From NCBI GenBank assembly GCA_002729235.1, contig PBTY01000017.1, positions 89,073 to 133,451 of the forward strand: DNA of 44,379 bases, given 5' to 3'. This document shows, in pieces, positions 35,473-44,307 of the stretch (the first letter of the stretch is position 1; each line of letters opens with the position of its first letter). Origin of the DNA: Rickettsiales bacterium (GTDB lineage: Bacteria; Bacteroidota; Bacteroidia; Cytophagales; Cyclobacteriaceae). The translations under genes were made by a program, and so were the position numbers. A model generated the notes under the pieces. The model was not told the DNA's origin, did not search any database, and worked only from the letters and a program-made list of their open reading frames with translations.

Positions 35473-38400
35473 TTACAATTCAGTAGCATTCTTCTCTTCA
35501 GCAGCCTGAGCATACTTGGATGGAAGCATCTTGTAGGCTTTCTTAAAATACTTGGTAAAGTATTTCGGATTATTGAACCCCACACTATAAGCCACTTCTG
35601 CGACATTCAACTGACTCTTCTCAAGTAATGCGGCCGCTCTTTTGATCCGAACTTCCCGAATAAACTCAATAGGTGTCTTACCAGTTAGTTCCAGAATCTT
35701 CTTATACAATTGCCCTCTACTAACAGCCATTTCACTACTCAGTTCCTGCACGGAGAAATTCGCATTTGAAATATTCGCATCCACCACATCAAGAGCCTTG
35801 GTAATAAATTTCTCATCGAGAGATGTGATTTCAATCTCTTTTGGTTTGGCTTCTACCCGATGCTCCTGAGCATGAATCAATTTTTGTAATTGGATGGCCG
35901 ACTTGATAGCCTGTACAAGAATCTCGAAATTAAAAGGCTTGGTGATGTACTCTATGGCTCCTGCCTCGAAACCTTCTAGTTTTTGATCATCCGAATAATG
36001 TGCTGTCAGAAGAATTACAGGAATATGAGCTGTACGTGGATCGTTTTTAATTTTCTTACAGAGCTCAATTCCATTGAGCTCTGGCATCATAATATCCGTA
36101 ACCACCAGATCTGGCTGATTGGCTAATATCTTCTTCCAGGCTTCTTTACCATTTGGTGCTTCGTAGATATTATAGAACTCTTTCAAGTTATCTTTTAGGT
36201 AGAACCTAAAATCCGAGTTATCATCAGTCAGCATAATCGTGGCCTCATTGTCCTGATGTATGATTGGCATCTCTTCCTCTTCTAGAGAATCGATCAGATC
36301 AGTAGGTTCATGATATTCTGTGAGCTTTTTCATTGGCAGCTCAAAAATGAAACTACTACCCTTTTCTACTTCACTCTCCACCCAAATATGACCGTCATGC
36401 ATCTCCACAAACTCTTTGGTAATAGACAGCCCGATCCCACTTCCATGATTTAGATTCTGTGATGACTTGCTATCTACCTGGAAGAATCGATTGAATACAT
36501 CATTGAGCCGCTCCTGTGGAATTCCAATTCCTGTGTCAGTCACTACAATTCTTATGGTATGCACATCTTCCCGATAGGCCACATCCTTGACTGTAACATC
36601 AATTTTTCCACCAGAATGAGTAAACTTAAAGGCGTTGGAAAGCAAGTTGAAAAGAATTTTCTCTATCTTATCACGATCGAAAAGCGTCAGAAAATCATTC
36701 ATGTTGGAATGAAAATGTAAACGCACCCTTCTATCATTGGATAAGTCAGAAAACGACTCAGTAATACTTTTAATAAAGTCTACCAAATCACCAGTGGCTA
36801 AAGACAAACGATGTTGATTAGCCTCCATTTTACGGAAATCCAGCAGTTGATTCACTAAAGTCAATAACCGCTTGGCATTCCGTTGAATCATCTCAAAATG
36901 TTTCAGATCACTGTGATCAGTACCGGTCTTCAGCAATCGCTCAATTGGAGTCAAAATCAGTGTCAATGGTGTTCTAAACTCATGACTGATATTCGTAAAG
37001 AACTTAATCTTCATCAAGTCCAACTCGTGCAGTCTTTTGGCCTCAAATTGATCCTGTTCTACTCTCGCTCGGAAGCGTTCCTTATTGATAATGGATCGTC
37101 GTGTTAAGAACAGAATAACCATAAGAATCAAAGCATACCCGGCATAAGCATATGGAGTCTGCCACCACGGTGAAAGGATCTGAATATTTAACGTTTTGGC
37201 CTTACTATTCCATCGCTGAGTTTGATCACTAGCCATTACTTCAAACGTATAAAAACCTGGATCCAGGTTCGTGTAATTGGCTCGATGAATGTTGGGTCTC
37301 ACCACCCACTTATCATCAAATCCAATCAATCGATACTTATAATTGATATTTTCCTGTCGGTAAAAGCTCAGAGAGGTAAACTCAACAGTAAAGGAATTTT
37401 CATCGTGCTTTAGGACAAGATCCTCCGTATTATTCAGTCCATTCTCAAACCAAACACGTTCGTTGAAAAGATCCCCAGGCTTCACTTGCTGGTTGGATAT
37501 GAAGAAGTTTAGAAAGACCAATTCGCTTTCTTCATCATTGACTTTGATCTTATCCGGATCAAAAATGTTTAATCCATTCTTTCCTCCAAAGGCAAGGTCT
37601 CCGTTTCTCAGCTTCAGTACTGATCGTTCATTGAACACATCTCCCTGTAGTCCATCCGAGATATCGAAATTATGAAATGTAGGTTTTGAGTCTTTGAATG
37701 TCAACTTGGAAATCCCCTTTGGTGTGCTCAACCAGTAGGCACCTTCATCATCCTGGGCCGTAGCAGCCACAATATTCTCAGGCAGTCCTTCCTCTTTGGT
37801 GTAATTGGTGAATTTATCCGTTTCATGGTTGTACTTACTCAAACCATACATGGTTCCTATCCACATATCATTATCCTGATCACAGAAAATGTGTAAAATG
37901 GAATTATTACTCAACGATTCTGGATTTCCAGTTTCACGAAGTATGTGTCTAAGGTTCTTAGGATCGCCATCAAATACCTGCAAGCCATACCCGGTACCAA
38001 TCCACATCCTACCATCTTGGTCTTCACTAAAACTGGTGATATAGTCAGAGTTGAGGGTTTGATTGCTCAAACCAAAGTGATACAGTTTATTAAAATTCTC
38101 ATCATAGACATCTACACCACCTTTCAAAGTACCAACCCAGAGTCTGTTTTTGCTATCCAGCAGTAGATTCCATACGCTGTTGTCTGAAATGGAGTTAGAG
38201 TCCTCCTCATTGTGATAAAAAGACTTGAATTTTTTCCCATCAAAATAATTCAATCCTCCAAAATAAGTCCCAAGCCAAAGTCCTCCCTTTGCCCCTTGAC
38301 ACATGCTTACAACGATATCGGTACTTAGGCTGTTAGGATCAGATGGATTGTGAGTGTAATTGGTGTATTTACCTGTTTTAAGATTAAAATGGGTCAACCC

Positions 38401-39531
38401 CCCACCATCGGTACCCAGCCACAAACTACCTCTTTTATCCTCAACAATTGGCCAGATATCGTTGGCATTGGTAGGATGAACACCTTGTTGCTTATAGAAA
38501 TTAAAAGAGACAGCCTCGCTCGAAAAATAATTAACTCCTCCTTTATTGGTTCCCAACCATACCAACCCATTATTATCCTGAAACATGGAAATGATACTAT
38601 TGTGGCTTAAGGACTTTGGATCTGATGGATTGTTAACAAAACTAATGTAAGACCAATCTGACTTATTGATCAGCGTCATCCCACCATGATCCACTCCAAC
38701 AATGATACGATCATTTTCATCCTGAACGATACCGGTCACGATATTTGATCCCAACTCATTTACCCCATAGTGTTTATGAGCATTGTTTTGTGGTTCGTAA
38801 TAGCAAATCCCAAACGAATTATCTTTACTGTAAAACCAATAACCACCCGTATTATCTACAAAAGTCATGAGGTCATTCATGCCCTGCAAATGATCCGGAT
38901 ACGTCATGAACGTGGTGTTATTCGCATCCTTTACATTTACCAATTCAATTTCACCGTCTGAGTGAATTAGAGCAATATTGCCTAACCCATCCAGATTCAT
39001 ACTGGTCACATCACGATAAGATCCACCGTAGTGATAAACCCGCTTTTCACTGGTGATGTATTTCTTAACCCCGACATTGTCTATGACAAACCAGTAATTT
39101 CCAACCGGATCTTTCAGTACGTCGGTCAGGTTATAGTTATTTACCTGAAGCTCGGTGAGCAAAGCAGTGATATCTACGAACTGTTCCTTATGGATATCAT
39201 AGGCAAACACTCCGTAGTGAGACTTGACCCAAATTCGTTGCTCTGGTCCTTCTTTTAACCAAACGACATTTGGATCACTAGGTGAGAAAGGATCACTTTC
39301 GTCAAACTCCAACACTTCAATATTGTGGCCATCGTAGCGGTTGAGTCCCGATCGTGTTCCAAACCACATAAATCCAAAGTTATCCTGGTATATGGTTCCA
39401 ACTCTGTTGTGAGACAATCCATCTCTAATGTCGAGATGCTCGAACCTGATCTGTGGGGTTTGTGACCAGGTGTTTAAAACTCCTCCTATCAAAAATAGAA
39501 GTAAGCTGGTTTTGAGGGATTTAAACATCAT
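35473..39531 (-). CDS. Hybrid two-component system sensor/regulator (HTCS)
   Basis: HTCS proteins fuse a periplasmic sugar sensor, histidine kinase and transcription factor in one chain. The 1352 residues contain a signal sequence, two-bladed-propeller type Reg_prop repeats (about 30-690, e.g. QDNFGFMWFGTRSGLNRYDG), a Y_Y_Y domain (about 700-775) and one membrane helix (about 795-815). Next come HisKA (His near 850 in NISHEFRTPLT), HATPase (N-box LLSNAFKFTHSGG, G1 DTGIGIP, G2 GSGIGLSITKEF) and a receiver (Asp near 1146 in VVTDIMMPELNG, KPFN). An AraC-type HTH closes the chain (about 1260-1345, VAYSVGFNNPKYFTKYFKKA). It sits between the two GH26 units and probably senses a mannan or xylan oligosaccharide and activates these genes. 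Confidence 0.96.
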   Translation of the reverse strand: MMFKSLKTSLLLFLIGGVLNTWSQTPQIRFEHLDIRDGLSHNRVGTIYQDNFGFMWFGTRSGLNRYDGHNIEVLEFDESDPFSPSDPNVVWLKEGPEQRIWVKSHYGVFAYDIHKEQFVDITALLTELQVNNYNLTDVLKDPVGNYWFVIDNVGVKKYITSEKRVYHYGGSYRDVTSMNLDGLGNIALIHSDGEIELVNVKDANNTTFMTYPDHLQGMNDLMTFVDNTGGYWFYSKDNSFGICYYEPQNNAHKHYGVNELGSNIVTGIVQDENDRIIVGVDHGGMTLINKSDWSYISFVNNPSDPKSLSHNSIISMFQDNNGLVWLGTNKGGVNYFSSEAVSFNFYKQQGVHPTNANDIWPIVEDKRGSLWLGTDGGGLTHFNLKTGKYTNYTHNPSDPNSLSTDIVVSMCQGAKGGLWLGTYFGGLNYFDGKKFKSFYHNEEDSNSISDNSVWNLLLDSKNRLWVGTLKGGVDVYDENFNKLYHFGLSNQTLNSDYITSFSEDQDGRMWIGTGYGLQVFDGDPKNLRHILRETGNPESLSNNSILHIFCDQDNDMWIGTMYGLSKYNHETDKFTNYTKEEGLPENIVAATAQDDEGAYWLSTPKGISKLTFKDSKPTFHNFDISDGLQGDVFNERSVLKLRNGDLAFGGKNGLNIFDPDKIKVNDEESELVFLNFFISNQQVKPGDLFNERVWFENGLNNTEDLVLKHDENSFTVEFTSLSFYRQENINYKYRLIGFDDKWVVRPNIHRANYTNLDPGFYTFEVMASDQTQRWNSKAKTLNIQILSPWWQTPYAYAGYALILMVILFLTRRSIINKERFRARVEQDQFEAKRLHELDLMKIKFFTNISHEFRTPLTLILTPIERLLKTGTDHSDLKHFEMIQRNAKRLLTLVNQLLDFRKMEANQHRLSLATGDLVDFIKSITESFSDLSNDRRVRLHFHSNMNDFLTLFDRDKIEKILFNLLSNAFKFTHSGGKIDVTVKDVAYREDVHTIRIVVTDTGIGIPQERLNDVFNRFFQVDSKSSQNLNHGSGIGLSITKEFVEMHDGHIWVESEVEKGSSFIFELPMKKLTEYHEPTDLIDSLEEEEMPIIHQDNEATIMLTDDNSDFRFYLKDNLKEFYNIYEAPNGKEAWKKILANQPDLVVTDIMMPELNGIELCKKIKNDPRTAHIPVILLTAHYSDDQKLEGFEAGAIEYITKPFNFEILVQAIKSAIQLQKLIHAQEHRVEAKPKEIEITSLDEKFITKALDVVDANISNANFSVQELSSEMAVSRGQLYKKILELTGKTPIEFIREVRIKRAAALLEKSQLNVAEVAYSVGFNNPKYFTKYFKKAYKMLPSKYAQAAEEKNATEL

Positions 39532-39623
39532 TTCAGGGGTAGGGTTTAGTATAAATTTAATAAATTCACACCGGGGAAAAGTGAGAATCCATGTCTAATT
39601 TGTTTTACATCACATATAAGTTC

Positions 39624-41513
39624 TTATTCCTCTATTTCTATTCTAAAAGGCACAGCTGGTAATTCCTCCTCGTTGTACAAAGTAGCTTCAGGATTATCAC
39701 CCCAGGCATAGGAAACTGATTTTGGGTTCTTCACATTGCTTGCTGAAACAATCACCACATCTCCTTTGATCTCTGCATCGGCCCATTCCCAATCTCCATT
39801 GCTATCCTGAAGAGCAAAGCCTTTTAATTCTCCTTTACTCATCAAGCCAGATCCAACATGGTCAAAAGTTATTTTGACCATCCCTTCATCTTTTACAGCA
39901 CTTTTTACCATCGGGCCTGAGAATACCACATCCTCACCATAGCTTACCTTTTTGGCTGCCAACCATAGTCGCTTACCTACATCCTGTTTGTTACGAGGAT
40001 GAATATCATCAGCATTTCCAATATCAATTGTCACAGCCATAGCTGTATTAGGTAAAGCAAGTGTCTGAGTTTGAGCTTCGCGCAATTCCGCCCATTGACT
40101 TTCCACAGGTTGTTCTTGTCGTTTCATGAAGTTGGCTAACTGGACGTAAAGGAATGGAAGATCCTCGCCCCAAAGGTATCTCCAATCTCCAATCATGTTT
40201 CCGAACAATTCTTGGTAATACTGTGGTTTGTCAGCATTAGACTCACCCTGATACCAGATGACGCCTCTTGCTGTATATCCTCCGATTGGGGCAATCTTGG
40301 CATTGTAGAGAAAAGATGGCATCTGAAACATCTTGACAGCCATGGGAATCTTTGGCTCGATATCATTGGAATACTTCCAATTCCCCTCAAGGGATACTTT
40401 GACACCATTCACTTTCAACCACATTTCATTCGGGCGACCGAAATAGACATTGTTATCCCATGAATTAGCAACGCGATAGGTGATGACATTTTTACCCGAT
40501 TGAACCAATTCAGGATTTATCGCCAATGGTTTTGTATCCTCATTCCATTGTTTGGACCAGAGCAACTCTCCGTTGAAAAAGACGAAAGCTTCCTGCACCA
40601 CATTGCTAATGAATAATTCTACTTCCTGAATGGTATCTGGAGATAATTGAACGTCCCGACGCAACCAGGCTAAATCGGTCATCTTACAATTACACGGCAA
40701 ATCGTATTTCTGCCAATTACTGTCATCAAAATCCACCATTTGAGCACCACTAGCCACAGCGCCAGCCTCATCTCTCATTAGCTCCCACTTTCGCTCATCT
40801 TTTTGCTCGTTTTCTTTTTCAACTTCTGTCCAGGGTTTCTTAGGATGAAGAATCGTATCAGCAATTTCCTCATAACCTGTAGTCCTTGTCAAGGTCTCAA
40901 TGGATGTCCAAGCCTCCGCGGGAGTACCTCCCCAATGACTTTCAACTACACCAACAGGCACTCCCTTTTCAAGATGGTTCTGTTTTGCAAAAAACCAGGC
41001 TACGGCAGAAAATTTTGGACTATTCGTATCACATGCAATCAACCACTCACCTCCAGAAATATCTTGCAATGGTTTGGAAGAATAATCATTAGGCACTTTA
41101 TAAACTCTGACTTGTGGATAGTTAGAATCTTTCACTTCAGCTTCCCAATCATTCACATTCCATTGGAGCTGCCACTCCATATTGGATTGCCCTCCAGCGA
41201 TCCAAACATCTCCGACCAACACATCTGAAAATGTAAGAACACCCTCCGAATCCGAAACTGTCATGGTATAAGGACCACCAGCTTTCTGAGCTTTTAAAGA
41301 TCCTTCAAAGTAACCAGTTTCATCTGCCTTGATCTTTTGACTTTCTCCGTTGAAAGCCAAAGTCACTTTGGACTTGGGGCCAGACCATCCCCAAACTTTG
41401 ATGGGTTGGTTTCTTTGTAGTACCATATGATCTGCAAAAAGCTTTGGCAATTTCAGTTGGGCCTGAGCAGAGTAGGTAAGGAATAGTACAATTATGATAA
41501 ATAGCTGTCGCAT
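39624..41513 (-). CDS. SASA-family (sialate O-acetylesterase-like) carbohydrate acetylesterase
   Basis: The 629-residue secreted protein (signal MRQLFIIIVLFLTYSAQAQ) opens with an Ig-like domain containing LFADHMVLQRNQPIKVWGW. An SGNH/GDSL-like esterase core shows the nucleophile Ser110 in IAGGQSNMEW, RGVIWYQGESNA, and the Asp503/His505 pair in DDIHPRNKQDVGKRL. A jelly-roll insertion lies at about 235-390 (LAWLRRDVQLSPDTIQEVEL). Proteins annotated as sialate O-acetylesterases often remove acetyl groups from hemicelluloses, and a related xylan esterase family (CE20) is known from Xanthomonas. It begins 8 nt after the GH26 gene at 41522, so deacetylation of acetylated mannan is the most likely role, an inference from context. 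Confidence 0.9.
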   Translation of the reverse strand: MRQLFIIIVLFLTYSAQAQLKLPKLFADHMVLQRNQPIKVWGWSGPKSKVTLAFNGESQKIKADETGYFEGSLKAQKAGGPYTMTVSDSEGVLTFSDVLVGDVWIAGGQSNMEWQLQWNVNDWEAEVKDSNYPQVRVYKVPNDYSSKPLQDISGGEWLIACDTNSPKFSAVAWFFAKQNHLEKGVPVGVVESHWGGTPAEAWTSIETLTRTTGYEEIADTILHPKKPWTEVEKENEQKDERKWELMRDEAGAVASGAQMVDFDDSNWQKYDLPCNCKMTDLAWLRRDVQLSPDTIQEVELFISNVVQEAFVFFNGELLWSKQWNEDTKPLAINPELVQSGKNVITYRVANSWDNNVYFGRPNEMWLKVNGVKVSLEGNWKYSNDIEPKIPMAVKMFQMPSFLYNAKIAPIGGYTARGVIWYQGESNADKPQYYQELFGNMIGDWRYLWGEDLPFLYVQLANFMKRQEQPVESQWAELREAQTQTLALPNTAMAVTIDIGNADDIHPRNKQDVGKRLWLAAKKVSYGEDVVFSGPMVKSAVKDEGMVKITFDHVGSGLMSKGELKGFALQDSNGDWEWADAEIKGDVVIVSASNVKNPKSVSYAWGDNPEATLYNEEELPAVPFRIEIEE

Positions 41514-41521
41514 AAAAATGG

Positions 41522-42676
41522 TTACTTAAGTGCTTTCCCCTTTTTATAGGGATTTTTCATATCCTTCTCAAAATAAGTTAAAGGATCCACATCAAACAAT
41601 TGAAAGTCAGGAACGCTTGGATGGCCCTGATAAGGAGCATAATGATGTGTGGTATTTGCATTTCTCCAAACCAACAGCCAGGCTATGTCTATATCTTCAT
41701 CATTTGCTTTTATGGGTTCCAAAATCACCTGGGTAAACCAATCAGATCTTGTCACACCTTCTAAACCTGTCTCTGTTAAAGCAGCTACCTTCCCTTTTTC
41801 ACGAGCAATTTTGGTAATCAACTTCAAACTCTCCACGAAGTACTGTGCCTGTTGCTCTGGACTATCTCCGCCTCCAGCTCTCCCAACATCTCCATAATTA
41901 TCTATCCCAATAATATCCACATAATCATCTCCGGGATAACCCCACAGATAGTTTTGCTCCGGTATGGTATCTAATCGCAATCTACTTCGATCAGGAGAAA
42001 AGGCATATAATAAATGGTGAAGTCCCTTCTCATTTTTCAGATAATCGACAGTGAATCGAAACAATGCGATATAATCCTCCTCTGAAACATTCCCTTTGCC
42101 CCACCAAAACCAATCTCCATTGTGTTCATGCCATGGACGGAAGATGATAGGAATTTTTTGAAATGCAGATTGGAAGGAATTGAAGAGGTCGGCCAAAAGA
42201 TCCAATTGCTTGACAAATTCCTCGTGTTTGGATCCTCCAGGAAGTAAATCTGGGACGGACGGAGTTTTATCCCAACTATTGCTACCAGTAGTCAGGTTAT
42301 CCAAGTGCCAGGAGAAGGTATTGATAGCTCCCATTTTGTAAGCTTTCTTCACCCACTTGCGCATGTTGTCAAACTTCACCTGATCAATATTGGATTCATT
42401 CGATAATCGACTTCCTACATCCCAACCATGTACAGCCGGAAAAGTCCCAAGAACATCCTTTACATCAGACCGTCCACGTTCAGCCTTCCAACCAACACCA
42501 TAAGCCTGATCATCCTGATGACCAAACATGAATCCTGTTTTAGAAATCTCGTGGAGGTTTATCAATAAGCATTCGGTTTTCTCTGTGGCTTGCTCATCAA
42601 TGGGCATCTGAGCCAGTACCACAAGCGGTAACATCAATGACACCATGAAAGCCCATTTCATCATTCTCCTCATCAT
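41522..42676 (-). CDS. GH26 family beta-mannanase
   Basis: The 384-residue protein has a signal peptide (MMKWAFMVSLMLPLVVLAQ) and a single GH26 barrel. FMFGHQDDQAYGVGW is a family hallmark, with acid/base Glu184 in FRPWHEHNGDWFWWG and nucleophile Glu302 in ALTETGLEG. There is no T9SS tail, lipobox or CBM, so unlike the other GH26 it is probably periplasmic and trims imported manno-oligosaccharides. It forms a two-gene operon with the SASA esterase (8-nt gap). The start may be the first, fifth or sixth codon, since Met recurs in MMRRMM. A strong inverted repeat lies 43 nt upstream. Confidence 0.92.
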   Translation of the reverse strand: MMRRMMKWAFMVSLMLPLVVLAQMPIDEQATEKTECLLINLHEISKTGFMFGHQDDQAYGVGWKAERGRSDVKDVLGTFPAVHGWDVGSRLSNESNIDQVKFDNMRKWVKKAYKMGAINTFSWHLDNLTTGSNSWDKTPSVPDLLPGGSKHEEFVKQLDLLADLFNSFQSAFQKIPIIFRPWHEHNGDWFWWGKGNVSEEDYIALFRFTVDYLKNEKGLHHLLYAFSPDRSRLRLDTIPEQNYLWGYPGDDYVDIIGIDNYGDVGRAGGGDSPEQQAQYFVESLKLITKIAREKGKVAALTETGLEGVTRSDWFTQVILEPIKANDEDIDIAWLLVWRNANTTHHYAPYQGHPSVPDFQLFDVDPLTYFEKDMKNPYKKGKALK

Positions 42677-42718
42677 TTGGTTAGTTGATACAGCAACATT
42701 TCTTCTGGGGTCGGTAAC

Positions 42719-42749
42719 ACAAGGGATGAACCGTCAAATCATCCCTTGT
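42719..42749. promoter_or_regulatory. 11-bp inverted repeat upstream of the GH26-SASA operon
   Basis: ACAAGGGATGA (42719-42729) and TCATCCCTTGT (42739-42749) are perfect arms around a 9-nt spacer, 43 nt before the GH26 ATG. No T tract follows on either strand, which argues against a terminator. It is either a dimeric regulator site or a stable 5'-leader stem-loop. The rest of the 308-nt gap up to the SIMPL gene is AT-rich with no ORF and no clear promoter box. Confidence 0.5.
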
Positions 42750-42984
42750 CACCAAAAAATTGAAGAAGTGTAAACTTGTTCTATTCCTTAATAATACGTG
42801 TGATTGATCGATTTACAATCAGCTGTGAACATTTGAACCACCCATTGAAACGATTTATGACACTAGAATTCCTCTCCGAGTGATTTATGTAGCGAATAGA
42901 GGATAATTTACTCATTGAGGTTACCTTATGTTATCATAAAGTATTAATACAAAATAATCTTTAAATATTAATATTTTCATCGCC

Positions 42985-43680
42985 ATGAAAAACATAATGA
43001 TTCTGTGCCTAATGGCACCCCTGGTAGCTTTTGCTCAATACGAAAGCCGATCAATTACCGTTTACGGTACTGCTCAACAGGAAATCAAACCGGACGAAAT
43101 CTGGATTGATGTTCACTTTGAAGAGCACACCAAACTGAAGAATTCTATGATGGATGATCAGGTCAAAGAATTTCAGTTGATATTGTCTAAGTGGGATATT
43201 TCTCAGGACAATGTAGAGATGACAGATTTTACCAGCTCACGCTACAGCACCAATACCAATGGACGAGTATCACTGAGCAAGGAGTATCGATTAAAGTTGA
43301 CCAACTACAGAATAGTTAATCAGCTATTGATAGATATTGTAGCCACCGGAGCCCAACGGGTTTTCATCTCCGACCTTAAGTACAATGATCTGGAAAACAT
43401 GAAGCTTGAGGTCACCAAAGAGGCTATTGAGAACGCTCGCAACAAAGCAGCAATGATGGTGGAAGCCCAGGGTGACCAATTAGGGAAAACGCTATCCATT
43501 AAAGAGTATGGAGCAGAGGACTCAGAATACAGTTCCTATAGGTATGAATCCACATTTACCTACAGAAGCAGGATGAATGCAACAGGCGCAGTTAGCCGGT
43601 CGATGCCTGCTCAGGAAGAATTCAATGTCAAAGAGGTCATTATCAACTCCAAGGTGAAAGTGACATACATGCTGCAATAA
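42985..43680 (+). CDS. SIMPL-domain (DUF541) periplasmic protein
   Basis: The 231-residue protein has a signal peptide (MKNIMILCLMAPLVAFAQ) and a SIMPL/DUF541 domain. Typical features are SITVYGTAQQEIKPDEIWID near the N-terminus, a middle YRLKLTNYRIVNQLLIDIVA segment and AIENARNKAAMMVEAQGDQL followed by a variable loop and a C-terminal beta strand (INSKVKVTYML). Family members such as E. coli YggE are linked to oxidative-stress tolerance or envelope functions, but the biochemical role is not known. It is transcribed alone, divergent from the GH26-SASA operon, and ends at a hairpin. No link to glycan use is visible. Confidence 0.88.
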   Translation: MKNIMILCLMAPLVAFAQYESRSITVYGTAQQEIKPDEIWIDVHFEEHTKLKNSMMDDQVKEFQLILSKWDISQDNVEMTDFTSSRYSTNTNGRVSLSKEYRLKLTNYRIVNQLLIDIVATGAQRVFISDLKYNDLENMKLEVTKEAIENARNKAAMMVEAQGDQLGKTLSIKEYGAEDSEYSSYRYESTFTYRSRMNATGAVSRSMPAQEEFNVKEVIINSKVKVTYMLQ

Positions 43681-43704
43681 TCAACCGATTATGTTTCAAT
43701 TAGG

Positions 43705-43726
43705 GAGGCTATCATTCGATAGCCTC
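43705..43726. terminator. Hairpin terminator between convergent SIMPL and ankyrin genes
   Basis: GAGGCTATC and GATAGCCTC form a perfect 9-bp stem with loop ATTC. It lies in the 50-nt gap between two convergent stops and probably ends transcription from both sides, though T tracts on either side are short. Confidence 0.75.
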
Positions 43727-43730
43727 TGCT

Positions 43731-44231
43731 TTACCATAAATCAAGTTTCCCTGCTTTTGCATTCTTGGCCTCCAGATATGACAAGAGTTCTTTTGCATCT
43801 TCTCCTCCTTTCTGAGCATGGTGTATCAGGGTAAAACCGTGAGGTCCTGCACTATTGATCAACTGGGGATATTCATCAAGTATTGGTTTGACAAGATTGG
43901 TTTTACCAAGCATCGTCAAAGCATGAATAGTGGGACGAGCACCTAGTTCTATTAAGTAATTGACAACCTCCTTATTTCCTACATGACCACCAGCGCCAAT
44001 ACCTGTTTCAAAATCTCCTCCACCCCAATCCCAGGAACTATAAATCAAATTAGGAAACTCTGAAATAAGTTCTTTGACCTTATCAAGGTCTGAATGTGAA
44101 GCTCCCACGAACTGACGAACAACGTCCTTTTGATATGCCTCTGGTTTGTCCTGACCCAGAATGGTATTAGGTGCTACAATCAATCCTGTAGTTAGCAAAC
44201 CTGCTCCTTTCAAAAATGAAGATCTTTTCAT
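43731..44231 (-). CDS. Small exported ankyrin-repeat protein
   Basis: The 166-residue protein starts MKRSSFLKGAGLLTTGLIVA, a Tat-like signal in which the usual twin Arg is Lys-Arg before SSFLK, with cleavage probably near TILGQD. The mature part contains ankyrin-type helical pairs: SDLDKVKELISEFPNLIYSS, VGNKEVVNYLIELGARPTIH and GKTNLVKPILDEYPQLINSA then GFTLIHHAQKGGEDAKELLS. Ankyrin repeats bind partner proteins and no enzyme motif is present. It follows another leftward gene after 76 nt and may be co-transcribed with it. Function unknown. Confidence 0.8.
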   Translation of the reverse strand: MKRSSFLKGAGLLTTGLIVAPNTILGQDKPEAYQKDVVRQFVGASHSDLDKVKELISEFPNLIYSSWDWGGGDFETGIGAGGHVGNKEVVNYLIELGARPTIHALTMLGKTNLVKPILDEYPQLINSAGPHGFTLIHHAQKGGEDAKELLSYLEAKNAKAGKLDLW

Positions 44232-44307
44232 GTGAATGTGGTTTAGAACTTATATACGGAACCTTCATTTGAGCCAGCTAAATAATTACATCAATGGTGT
44301 GAGTCGA

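Noticed and set aside
40803-41228. 141-residue rightward open frame
   Set aside because: Antisense to the SASA esterase around its catalytic serine; composition is that of a shadow frame.
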